A DNA stretch of 22,326 nucleotides, from positions 1-22,326 of IMG/VR virus record IMGVR_UViG_3300050035_000081. One strand, given 5' to 3'. The translations under genes and the position numbers were made by a program. The DNA comes from a virus. The notes beneath the pieces are model-generated. The model saw only the letters and a program-made list of their open reading frames with translations, ran no database searches and was not told the DNA's origin. Position 1 is the stretch's first letter, and each line of letters starts with the position of its first letter. Of the stretch, positions 7,303 through 14,404 are shown one piece after another.

Positions 7303-8568
7303 CTATTCGACAGATGCCCACTCTTTAGCAATAATATTTAATCGAACCCTTGCGTCTTGCAGTGTAAAATGGTCCTTATTGATTAGCGAAATCATATTTT
7401 GAGGACTACCCCAATTACTGCTAATCCAGTCAAAAACACGTAACGCAACTTTTGCATGTTCGTCAACTTGCCCAACAGTCGCTAAATCTTTCACCATTTT
7501 CGCGTTAGTCTCAATCAACGACTTCACAGCATCCAGCGTAGATTCACCCGTTTGCATGTTCAGCAAAGCACGAATGGATTCATCTTCGGCATACAGTGCA
7601 TCGAAAGCCTTGATGGCAGCACGGTTCTTTTTGGCATTCGCTTTCAAGTCGCGATTACTATTAACCAGAGAAGCCCATAAATGTGATTCAAAATCGCGAT
7701 TGAATAGCGTCTTCACCGCATCAATAATACTATCTTCTTCACCAATACCAAGTACTTCACGAATAGCGGCAAGGTCATCATTCATAGAATCAATGGTAAA
7801 AATAGCGTCTTCGTTCAATGAGTCTAACTCATCGTTACGCGCAATATAAGCGTCAACTTCTTCGCAACAATCGCAAACGGGTTCAAATTCATCGTACATG
7901 TAATCCGTTACTACACCTTTTGTGACCATCTTGACAGGAGTACCGCACGCAGCAAACAGTGTCTCTACAGGGTCGGAAGGAATATGTGTGGACTTACACG
8001 TCTCGTACGTTGCTGTAGTGTCGCGCAATGGTTGTTTGATAACCAACTTTCGCAATCGGGTAATCTCTAGTTGCAAAGAACCACAAAGCTCTTGCAACTC
8101 GTCGTTCTCTTGCATTAGGTTACAGATATTACCACTACGCTTGTAACATTTACCTTTCCACTCTTCTTTCTCAATGCGCAGATTCTCCACATCGTCTTGA
8201 AGAGATTGACGTTCTTTCAGCAACACGCCATTTTCTCCACTTAAGCGATTGAGGTCTTGCTTCATTTTCACTACGTCACAATTATAATTCCCTTTATACC
8301 ATGCCGCATTTAACTGCCCACAAAGATCATCGTACTGACGTCGCAACGTTTGCAACTTCCCTTTGTCGGCAAGTTGTTGTTTTTTGAGGGCTTCATTCGC
8401 CGTCTGTAACGTGTATACGGTTACTTGGTCAAAGCTTTCGACTTTGGCTGCCATTTTTGCTGCTACGCGATATGCTAGTGCCCCACCCTGGTAATACGAG
8501 TTTTTTTGTCCCACCGCATCAAGGTCACACACATTTGCTAACGCTAGAAATTCTTCACACAACCCCAT
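7303..8568 (-). CDS. Long coiled-coil protein in the head module, unknown function
   Basis: 421 residues from ATG 8568, chosen because AGAAGGGGTATAAAG lies just upstream; an in-frame ATG at 8622 has no such site. A short N-terminal domain (CEEFLALANVCDLDAVGQKN) is followed by a long heptad-rich coiled coil (about residues 60-185, with LQTLRRQYDDLCGQL, VENLRIEKEEWKGK, LQLEITRLRKL). A Cys-rich turn follows (FEPVCDCCEE), then more helices. No catalytic motif is visible. It could be a scaffold, a head-internal protein or a regulator placed by chance among head genes; position does not decide. Confidence 0.75.
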   Translation of the reverse strand: MGLCEEFLALANVCDLDAVGQKNSYYQGGALAYRVAAKMAAKVESFDQVTVYTLQTANEALKKQQLADKGKLQTLRRQYDDLCGQLNAAWYKGNYNCDVVKMKQDLNRLSGENGVLLKERQSLQDDVENLRIEKEEWKGKCYKRSGNICNLMQENDELQELCGSLQLEITRLRKLVIKQPLRDTTATYETCKSTHIPSDPVETLFAACGTPVKMVTKGVVTDYMYDEFEPVCDCCEEVDAYIARNDELDSLNEDAIFTIDSMNDDLAAIREVLGIGEEDSIIDAVKTLFNRDFESHLWASLVNSNRDLKANAKKNRAAIKAFDALYAEDESIRALLNMQTGESTLDAVKSLIETNAKMVKDLATVGQVDEHAKVALRVFDWISSNWGSPQNMISLINKDHFTLQDARVRLNIIAKEWASVE

Positions 8569-8652
8569 CTTTATACCCCTTCTTACCTGCACTACTTTTT
8601 GTAGGTGTTTATATTGTACCATACAATGGGTAGTTACGCAAGGGGTTTGTCG

Positions 8653-9678
8653 CTAATTCGTCGGGGGATTGTACGCTTTGAGCATATCGGCACGAGAAAT
8701 GATACCGCGTTTTTCCATCTCGCGAATTGATAACGGAACAGTTATAATACCATACCGTGTACGTTCTTTTGCTACCATAGCGGCAAGAGTGACTATTCCG
8801 GCAGCGTATAGGTATTGTTTACCACGACCCAAGATAGCTATTTGTGTTGCAGGAGACTGATTAGCAAACCATTCTGTACCAGTGTGCCCGTAGTTGTATG
8901 TTATGTCAGAGGTAGCAGGCAAGGCTTCACAACGGCAATTCGCGTGACTTATCATCTCTTCGCTTAATGGAAACCACTGACCATCAAGGCTAGCACAAAC
9001 CTCACATGTTTTTTCATCAAGCTTGGCTGTCCATATGTATCCATCTACACTATCTTTATTTTGCTTGTACCCACCGATAGTACCTTGACGAAATACCCGA
9101 ATAGGTTCTGTAGTGGACACACGTAACGCTGTATTGGTAATAATACTGTCTAGCGCAACACCTAATGCCATCGCTATCTGAATGTCAGAATGACCGTGCG
9201 CTAATCCATCGCGTATAATAGCATTCATCCTGTCGGTAACATCATGCCCCTCACGGATAAAACGCTGTACAATGTCTGTACCATCACGAAATTGATTCAA
9301 TGGTGTAATATCGTGCGGAACAGTCAGTTGACGCTCTGACAGTCCTATAGAGGCCAATACGGCGGCAGCGAATGCCACACCATCTTGCATACTATGGTGT
9401 TTCGCGTCTATAACTAACTTCGCAGCATGTGGCGCAGGATGGGCTAACTCAAACCTCATGTTTTGTAGTAAGTCATCAATACGTAAAGCCGCTAACCGGC
9501 GCGTATGTTCTGACTTATCACGTAAACTCGGTAGCTCATGTTGAATATTGTGAATAATAACGCGAGACTTGCTGTGCGCCACTGTATAAAGTGCTAATAG
9601 CGCCGCCAGTAACTTTTCATCTTTTGCTATTTGTTCTCGGCGAGCTTTGTGAGTGAGTGTTAAAGCAGATGTGTGCAT
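8653..9678 (-). CDS. Phage head morphogenesis protein (Mu gpF-like, minor capsid)
   Basis: 341 residues. The C-terminal half has the Mu-F-like zinc-ribbon pattern: DGYIWTAKLDEKTCEVCASL, DGQWFPL, then SHANCRCEALP, with Cys-x2-Cys and His-x2-Cys-x-Cys. The first 150 residues are helical. This family is a minor capsid protein at the portal vertex needed for procapsid assembly. It directly follows the portal gene (20 nt gap), the typical order. After the zinc ribbon there is an extra tail of about 90 residues ending in EKRGIISRADMLKAYNPPTN. Confidence 0.85.
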   Translation of the reverse strand: MHTSALTLTHKARREQIAKDEKLLAALLALYTVAHSKSRVIIHNIQHELPSLRDKSEHTRRLAALRIDDLLQNMRFELAHPAPHAAKLVIDAKHHSMQDGVAFAAAVLASIGLSERQLTVPHDITPLNQFRDGTDIVQRFIREGHDVTDRMNAIIRDGLAHGHSDIQIAMALGVALDSIITNTALRVSTTEPIRVFRQGTIGGYKQNKDSVDGYIWTAKLDEKTCEVCASLDGQWFPLSEEMISHANCRCEALPATSDITYNYGHTGTEWFANQSPATQIAILGRGKQYLYAAGIVTLAAMVAKERTRYGIITVPLSIREMEKRGIISRADMLKAYNPPTN

Positions 9679-9697
9679 GACCTACCCTCGCCGAACA

Positions 9698-11218
9698 CTA
9701 ACCGTTACCACTACCTACGCCGGGAAGAGCCGGTTGACCAGGTTTTTGCCACAATGCAGGATCATCGTCTGGATGTACCGTTGACGCAATACTTGTTGCC
9801 CCTGATGATGGATACTGCATAGACGCTAACGGGTCAGATCTCTTGGCAATATCCCACGTCCATACGTCGCGCCCATTTTCAATCATCTCATCGGAAATGT
9901 CGGTAAACATCCCTGTATCTTGTGACATCTCACGCAATTCTTTTTGTGCCGTAGCTTGATCGGTTAAACCAGCTTTAAACGTGTCAACAATAGTGCGCCC
10001 TTTGAATTCGGCAACACGCGCCATATCGTGAATGTCAGCACTACGGATAGGGTTAAACTTAAACTTGAAGTCGTTCGGTATTTTACCCCACGTGCTCACC
10101 ATTAAAATACGATAGAGCTTATTAATGATAGGACGAAGCTGTGCGTCTTGACGACCTTCTACACGGTCGATATAGATCTTTTCGTCACCTTCACCTGTGG
10201 CATTCAATCCTGTAGCAGAACGCCCAAATAACCGAGTGACCGGAATTTCAGCCGCACCTGACAAGTCTGAAATCACACCATCGTACACACCCTCTAAACC
10301 AGAGAATGAAAACTGAGATTGTGTAATTTTATCTTCGTCACCAATAACTTGCGTACCAAAATTGTTCCGCAACTGTGCAGACCCGTACATGCGTGCCCAA
10401 AAGTCGCGTATCATTTTAGGATCGCCGCCGCCAAATAACACATCAAGGTTCTTTATCGCCATGGTGGTTACCTTGGCTTGAAACACGAGACTTGCTATAG
10501 ATGATGATACGTTATCACGCTTAACTAACTCATCATATACTGGCTCAATGACTGACTCACCCCAGTACATATTCGCGCGCTCTTCATAATTAGGCAGTTT
10601 TAATCCGGTAAAACGTACCACCCGAGAATGATGTACCCGAGGAGATTGATTAGCTAAATCTGACGCGATAATGGTGTAATAATCAGGCAGTCCTAAATCT
10701 GGATCGCTTAAATTCGATACTAGTTCCGAACTAGGTGACACCCCGCACCATCGGTCTACAATATATAATCCCTTAAAACACCCTGGCAATACTGTGCGTA
10801 AATCAAGAGGTTTGTCCATTTCACCTTCTTGACCCTCGATTAATATGATACCAATAGCGCCGCCAAACAAATATCCCCATCGCATACCCGTAAGCAAGCT
10901 CGCTTTGAGACCAATTTCAGCCTCTGCTGTCGCTAACTGGTCTAACGCTTCTGGTGTGACCTGCGAGCGAACTCCTATCCAATTTTTCAACATGTCTTCG
11001 GGGTAGGTGTCTACGATACGACGTACTAACCATGAATTCCGATACAGAGATATGAGCTGGATGTAGTCGTTTGTCAAACGCGTAATGGGATACTGTGTAC
11101 CATTTATTAAGTTGTTGGACATCACGCCTAAATTAGCTAATGGGTTTGAAAAGGAGTCTTGTGTTACACCAATATTGCGAGGACGATAACCCGGAGGTAA
11201 CAAGATTTGTGACGCCAT
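9698..11218 (-). CDS. Portal protein (DUF1073 / anti-CBASS-free portal type)
   Basis: 506 residues, normal for DUF1073-type portals. Recognisable parts are an N-terminal SLYRNSWLVRRIVDTYPEDM segment, GGAIGIILIEGQ, SRVVRFTGLKLP, then ATGLNATGEGDEK with IDRVEGRQDAQLRPIIN shortly after, which is the signature stem region. The protein forms the ring through which DNA enters and leaves the head. A GAGG site lies 8 nt before ATG 11218. Upstream it carries copy 2 of the dispersed repeat, making 11287-11360 a likely promoter or leader for the head operon. Confidence 0.9.
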   Translation of the reverse strand: MASQILLPPGYRPRNIGVTQDSFSNPLANLGVMSNNLINGTQYPITRLTNDYIQLISLYRNSWLVRRIVDTYPEDMLKNWIGVRSQVTPEALDQLATAEAEIGLKASLLTGMRWGYLFGGAIGIILIEGQEGEMDKPLDLRTVLPGCFKGLYIVDRWCGVSPSSELVSNLSDPDLGLPDYYTIIASDLANQSPRVHHSRVVRFTGLKLPNYEERANMYWGESVIEPVYDELVKRDNVSSSIASLVFQAKVTTMAIKNLDVLFGGGDPKMIRDFWARMYGSAQLRNNFGTQVIGDEDKITQSQFSFSGLEGVYDGVISDLSGAAEIPVTRLFGRSATGLNATGEGDEKIYIDRVEGRQDAQLRPIINKLYRILMVSTWGKIPNDFKFKFNPIRSADIHDMARVAEFKGRTIVDTFKAGLTDQATAQKELREMSQDTGMFTDISDEMIENGRDVWTWDIAKRSDPLASMQYPSSGATSIASTVHPDDDPALWQKPGQPALPGVGSGNG

Positions 11219-11286
11219 GTGTTGACCTCAGGGAAGGATGAAAGGGGAGACAAGAGGGATAGACACTATTTCTATCGGAAGATTAA

Positions 11287-11360
11287 CTTTGATATTCTAC
11301 TACGATACCGCATGACTTTTACGCACGCTATAGGGAATTCATAGGCAGGGAATGGAATGG
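11287..11360. repeat. Copy 2 of the dispersed repeat, in the portal leader
   Basis: Identical to 949-969 over 21 bp at 11287-11307, with patchy similarity up to about 11360 (GACTTTTA.GCA and GGCAGGGAAT shared). It lies 70-140 bp upstream of the portal start on the minus strand. No clear sigma70 hexamers with correct spacing are seen, so if it is a promoter it is probably recognised by a phage factor. Confidence 0.75.
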
Positions 11361-11386
11361 TAGGCGAAGTATGGATAGAAAAGAAG

Positions 11387-11422
11387 ACTACACCCCCTGC
11401 CGGAATTTACGGGGGGTGTAGT
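11387..11422 (-). terminator. Intrinsic terminator before the portal operon
   Basis: ACTACACCCCC (11387-11397) pairs perfectly with GGGGGTGTAGT (11412-11422). On the minus strand the hairpin is followed by CTTCTTTTCT. It separates the broken HNH locus from the portal gene. Confidence 0.7.
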
Positions 11423-11435
11423 GGTGTGGTGTAGG

Positions 11436-11630
11436 TTACTCGATGGGTAGGGATGGTTGTTGCTTGGCTAGACGGCGCTGATCCCATCGATATTTAGCAG
11501 CACATTTTTTGTTATCGCATAGTGTTTTACTGTCTTTATTGATCGGAAATTCTGTTCCACACACAGGGCATACTCTTTGCTCATCATCTACACCAGATTT
11601 TCGGCGAAAATTAGACTTGCAGGCAGGGCT
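11436..11630 (-). pseudogene. C-terminal zinc-ribbon fragment of an HNH endonuclease
   Basis: The frame reads ACKSNFRRKSGVDDEQRV then CPVCGTEFPINKDSKTLC, CDNKKCAAKYRWDQRR and ends KQQPSLPIE. Cys-x2-Cys...Cys-x4-Cys followed by basic residues is the small zinc ribbon that ends many phage HNH endonucleases. No start codon or ribosome site precedes it: the open frame continues upstream straight into IS-type hairpin sequence, giving an artificial 124-codon frame. Together with the N-terminal piece at 11777-11956 it is best read as one HNH gene whose middle, including the HNH catalytic core, was replaced by the hairpin element. An independent small zinc-finger gene with an unusual start is the alternative. 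Confidence 0.55.
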
Positions 11631-11776
11631 GTCAACGACCCCTAGCCTAAAGGCATAGGGGCTTGTCGCTAACCGCGAACGGCTGCAACAATAGGCAGGT
11701 TGACGGCTGCCCGTGCCATGATATTCAAGGCGGCATTCCTCCCCTCCCCTAAAGGGAACGGGCTTCCTGCGCTGAA
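11631..11776 (-). mobile_element. Short IS200/IS605-like hairpin element (MITE-like) inside an HNH gene
   Basis: On the minus strand there is a first hairpin at 11762-11741 (CCCGTTCCC-TTTA-GGGGAGGGG, preceded by GCAGGAAG). After about 80 nt of non-coding sequence comes a second at 11661-11639 (CCCCTA-TGCC-TTTA-GGC-TAGGGG, preceded by GACAAG) followed by TCGTTGAC ending at 11631. The AAGCCCC hairpin with CTTTAG apex then TTGAC is a typical right end of IS200/IS605 or tnpB elements. No transposase coding is left. The exact borders with the HNH gene are uncertain. Confidence 0.5.
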
Positions 11777-11956
11777 TTAGCACGAAAGGGTACTTTTGTG
11801 AAACTGCCAAACATCACGATGTAAGTAACAATATCCTTTGAGTTTATCACCCATACCGCAAGTGTAATACTTACGATGTGACATCGTGTGTTGATTGTCG
11901 GGATAACGGCGATATTTAATGCCGTTAAAGGTAACTGTATCTACATTTGTACTCAT
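11777..11956 (-). pseudogene. N-terminal fragment of an HNH homing endonuclease
   Basis: ATG 11956 opens 59 codons: MSTNVDTVTFNGIKYRRYP, then SHRKYYTCG and KGYCYLHRDVWQFHK, stopping after STLSC. The TFNGIKYRRYP start and the YLHRDVWQFHK segment are the usual beginning of phage HNH endonucleases; the next expected part (G-x-IP-x-GY-x-IHH and the Asn residues) is missing because the frame enters the hairpin element and ends. No Shine-Dalgarno is present. A good promoter stands so close that a transcript would begin at or next to the ATG. The product, if made, lacks the catalytic core. Confidence 0.7.
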
Positions 11957-11962
11957 TTGACT

Positions 11963-11991
11963 AGTATAGCATACAATTGGTTTATATGCAA
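11963..11991 (-). promoter_or_regulatory. Sigma70-type promoter directly before the HNH fragment
   Basis: TTGCAT (11991-11986), a 17-nt spacer and TATACT (11968-11963) on the minus strand. The A of ATG 11956 lies 7 nt past the -10, the normal start position, so the mRNA would be leaderless. It lies between the terminase stop and the HNH fragment and could also serve the genes beyond. Confidence 0.6.
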
Positions 11992-12013
11992 GGTATCTAT
12001 CTGTATCCTTGCA

Positions 12014-14206
12014 TTATGCAGAATACCGATACTGTTCGATATATGTTTTCACAACGTAGCGGCTACAATCCATCACATGGTCATTACTTTTGATAGGTTG
12101 TTCCGTTCCAGCCTTCGCAGCTTTCTCATCCCATGCGTAACCTGTCAATTCCTGTTTATACATTTTACACCTATCACGATGAATCTTAATTTTACGCTTT
12201 CTATACAATACAGAACTTGCTAAAATACCCTCTAACACATCGTTGTTAGCCTTTTCTAATATTATACCACGATTCCTACACGCAGCGAATAAAGGGGTAG
12301 CAGAAGGGTCTGCCGCCACTCTAACGCCGTCACTAATCGTGTCTCTTGCAATAAATTCTTTTAAGTCTTCAGCATACTCTCCAGGATCTTTTTGCTTGCG
12401 CATATGTTTCTTATCTTTTGAATTATAATAATATTCATCGTCAAAATAAATACAATCGCCAGTATCGTATGCGTTAAGAAACACTGTAGGATTATTGGTT
12501 CCAAAGTCAATACCTATTAACCTGCGCGATATGTACTCTAACCCCTGCGGCCTTGTTTCGTCGTCATAAAAGTTTTCTTCGTTGATCTCGCTATATATCA
12601 GACCTTCCGCAGAACATCTTTCACCGAGAATAAACCGTTTGTAATAAAAACCTGAATACTGAGCTTTTACTTCTTGCTTTCGATCTTCCGTGAGAGCTAA
12701 GTTATCATCTAATAGAAACCTAAATATTCTAAAACCAGGAGTATTGTTTTGCTCATAAGGGTCAAGGTAGTCTGTATAAATAAAATGGTTTGGATCTCCG
12801 GGGTTTAAAGTCCATAGATGTCGCCTGTCCTTCGAGACAAGTGTACGGTTGAAAGCTTCAATAATAAAGGCTTCATCATGAGTATTTATCTCATCGGCAT
12901 ACCATCCCCCCGCAGTTATACCGCGTATCGTACTGTAACTACGAGCATCATTTGCACCAAATAGATAGACTTTCTTTACTACCCCAGGAGCTACAGTAAC
13001 TTCCACTATTCTATTACCGTACTTATCACCTTTTTCTTGCGCTAACGGGCCAAGCATGGCTAAAAAACCATAATTACCACCTAATACGTTTCTATATAAA
13101 GAACCTCTCGATTTTCCACTCATGATAAAAGTCGTGTCAGGAGACTCACATAGATAGTTAAACCAAGCTATTTGACTAGCAATAGTCTTTCCTGAATTAT
13201 GATTCACGATACCATTAGCGATATAATTCTCATATACAGGAACATGTAAATCGTAGTAATAATTAGTTTTTACATACTTGATAGACTTGACATTTTCCAT
13301 CTTTATGTTATAATTGTGTGTTGCTATATTTTCAGCACACAATATACTACTGTAAGGAACATTAACAGACGGCTCGCACGTTTTACAGTTTTGCAGAAGA
13401 TGCAAAAATAAGGAAGCTAATCTCTGAAGGTTGGTACTCCGTAGATATTGCCCGAGAAATCGGCAGAACTCAAGGTGCTGTGAAAAGATATTGCTTCCGC
13501 AATGGCATAAAAATGATGCCAAACACGTGTCCACCCGGCCCCCGTGGCCCAAACTGGAAGCGTGGTTATACGATAGACAAGGATGGATACAAGCTGTCTC
13601 GGAGTAAAGACCATCCTCGTGCTCGACGTGGTTATGTTTTTGAGCACAGACTTGTAATGGAAAAACATTTAGGACGATACCTTCTACCTGATGAAGTGGT
13701 TCACCATAAAGATGGAGACAATTCAAACAATTCATTAGATAATCTTGAATTATTTGCAACGAATGCCGAACATCTACATTGCGAATTGGCTGGTAAGTGT
13801 CCACAGTGGTCTGATGAAGGCAAGCGGAATATTTCCGCCTCGACTCGTCGTATGAATCATGATCGCGCTGAAAAGAAGAGACATCTTGCCACCCTGTTGG
13901 CGTTAAAAACCGATGACCAGCAGACACAGTAATCTTTTTACCCGACACTGTAGTTACTTCATATAAATCTACGATAGACTTTCTATAGGCAGCGCTAGCC
14001 TCTGCAACAACAAGTTCATTGCCGTTGTATGCTAGCACATGGCCTCCCTTAAAATCCCTAGCCTTAATGTGCTCATCTTCGACAGGATCATAGATAAGGG
14101 TGTCACCGTCGATGCACCTCACCGCCCCCTCTAACACGGTTAAAAACCCCTTGCATTCCAGCACATCTAACGCCTTATCGCTTAAGTCATAAAAATCAAT
14201 CGCCAT
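12014..14206 (-). CDS. terL: Terminase large subunit precursor, interrupted by an intein
   Basis: 730 codons. After removal of the intein (residues 31-337) the joined protein is 423 residues, a normal PBSX-like TerL. The splice restores Walker A as LEGAVR + SGKT. Walker B is GGWYADEIN (D438, E439), followed by a coupling motif in LWTLNPGDPNH. The nuclease domain has acidic residues in IGIDFGTNN (D567), AADPSA (D633) and DHVMDC (D713). The protein is the packaging motor ATPase and headful or cos nuclease. Packaging needs splicing, because the P-loop is split between the two exteins. No small terminase subunit is recognisable nearby. ATG 14206 has only a weak ribosome site and follows a highly structured leader. 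Confidence 0.93.
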   Translation of the reverse strand: MAIDFYDLSDKALDVLECKGFLTVLEGAVRCIDGDTLIYDPVEDEHIKARDFKGGHVLAYNGNELVVAEASAAYRKSIVDLYEVTTVSGKKITVSAGHRFLTPTGWQDVSSFQRDHDSYDESRRKYSACLHQTTVDTYQPIRNVDVRHSLQIIQDYLMNCLNCLHLYGEPLHQVEGIVLNVFPLQVCAQKHNHVEHEDGLYSETACIHPCLSYNHASSLGHGGRVDTCLASFLCHCGSNIFSQHLEFCRFLGQYLRSTNLQRLASLFLHLLQNCKTCEPSVNVPYSSILCAENIATHNYNIKMENVKSIKYVKTNYYYDLHVPVYENYIANGIVNHNSGKTIASQIAWFNYLCESPDTTFIMSGKSRGSLYRNVLGGNYGFLAMLGPLAQEKGDKYGNRIVEVTVAPGVVKKVYLFGANDARSYSTIRGITAGGWYADEINTHDEAFIIEAFNRTLVSKDRRHLWTLNPGDPNHFIYTDYLDPYEQNNTPGFRIFRFLLDDNLALTEDRKQEVKAQYSGFYYKRFILGERCSAEGLIYSEINEENFYDDETRPQGLEYISRRLIGIDFGTNNPTVFLNAYDTGDCIYFDDEYYYNSKDKKHMRKQKDPGEYAEDLKEFIARDTISDGVRVAADPSATPLFAACRNRGIILEKANNDVLEGILASSVLYRKRKIKIHRDRCKMYKQELTGYAWDEKAAKAGTEQPIKSNDHVMDCSRYVVKTYIEQYRYSA
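13321..13348 (+). promoter_or_regulatory. Candidate promoter for the antisense HNH gene
   Basis: TTGCTA (13321-13326), 16-nt spacer, TATACT (13343-13348) on the plus strand, inside the sequence that encodes the intein just before block F on the other strand. A TAAGGAAC ribosome-site-like string follows at 13352-13359. Spacing and hexamers are acceptable but not perfect. Confidence 0.45.
13480..13932 (+). CDS. HNH homing endonuclease encoded antisense within the intein
   Basis: From GTG 13480 the frame gives 150 residues with a clear HNH domain: RGYVFEHRLVMEKHLGRYL, then PDEVVHHKDGDNSNNSLDN and LELFATNAEHL. H75-H76, D78, N84 and N88 are the expected catalytic and structural residues, followed by a KCPQWSDEGKR tail. 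The frame is open further upstream to 13366 and there encodes AKIRKLISEGWYSVDIAREI then GRTQGAVKRY, a helix-turn-helix that GTG 13480 would cut in two, so the true start is probably upstream. No in-frame ATG, GTG or TTG exists there; see findings. The gene runs opposite to terminase and ends at 13932 inside sequence encoding intein block B. Its likely target is an intein-less terL allele. Confidence 0.85.
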   Translation: MKRYCFRNGIKMMPNTCPPGPRGPNWKRGYTIDKDGYKLSRSKDHPRARRGYVFEHRLVMEKHLGRYLLPDEVVHHKDGDNSNNSLDNLELFATNAEHLHCELAGKCPQWSDEGKRNISASTRRMNHDRAEKKRHLATLLALKTDDQQTQ

Positions 14207-14226
14207 AACACACCAAAAACCTAACG

Positions 14227-14281
14227 AGTTTCACTCACAGCGTCACTTTCAGCAAACGCTGAAACGCACCAAACGAGTGAA
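14227..14281 (-). promoter_or_regulatory. Structured leader directly upstream of terminase
   Basis: On the minus strand TTTCACTC (14281-14274) pairs with GAGTGAAA (14234-14227). Inside it GCGT...ACGC closes a perfect TTCAGC-GTTT-GCTGAA hairpin (about 14265-14250). The whole forms a nested stem about 20 nt before ATG 14206. It could be an RNA control element, or part of the packaging recognition site often found next to terminase genes. No known riboswitch is recognised. Confidence 0.45.
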
Positions 14282-14324
14282 AACCAACACAGTCATCATC
14301 CTGAAAACAAAAAACCAAAAACCA

Positions 14325-14365
14325 AAAATAGCGTCACTTTCTTAATTAAGAAAAGACGCTATTTT
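14325..14365. terminator. Bidirectional intrinsic terminator upstream of terminase
   Basis: AAAATAGCGTC (14325-14335) pairs with GACGCTATTTT (14355-14365), with a further CTTAATTAAG palindrome in the loop. A/T tails on both sides make it work in either direction. It isolates the terminase operon from the small genes to its right. Confidence 0.75.
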
Positions 14366-14404
14366 AAGAAACTCTATTCACAACCAGACACGAAGCTAAC
14401 ACAG

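Larger units (their letters stand above)
13196..14116 (-). other. Intein in the TerL Walker A motif (307 residues)
   Basis: Residue 31 is the first intein residue, Cys (codon 14116-14114), opening block A as CIDGDTLIYD. Block B is KKITVSAGHRFLTPTGW (residues 90-106, with H98). Block F is YYYDLHVPVYENYIANG and block G ends NGIVNHN (residue 337), with penultimate His and terminal Asn. The +1 residue is Ser338. All residues needed for splicing are visible. Blocks C, D, E and H of a LAGLIDADG endonuclease, or an in-frame HNH, are absent: residues about 113-300 are an odd Cys/His/Leu-rich stretch (for example CLNCLHLYGEPLH, SFLCHCGSN) with no recognisable fold. This is explained by an HNH gene on the other strand. 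Confidence 0.93.

Noticed and set aside
11436-11810. A single 124-codon minus-strand gene starting at TTG
   Set aside because: Its first part is the HNH fragment and IS-type hairpins read in wrong frames; only the last 60 or so codons look like protein.
13417-13668. A minus-strand frame opposite the HNH gene, separate from terminase
   Set aside because: It is a third-frame shadow; the terminase/intein frame and the HNH frame already explain both strands.
13196-14116. Group I intron instead of an intein in terL
   Set aside because: The reading frame is open throughout and intein blocks A, B, F and G with catalytic Cys, His, Asn and +1 Ser are present, so protein splicing is the direct explanation.
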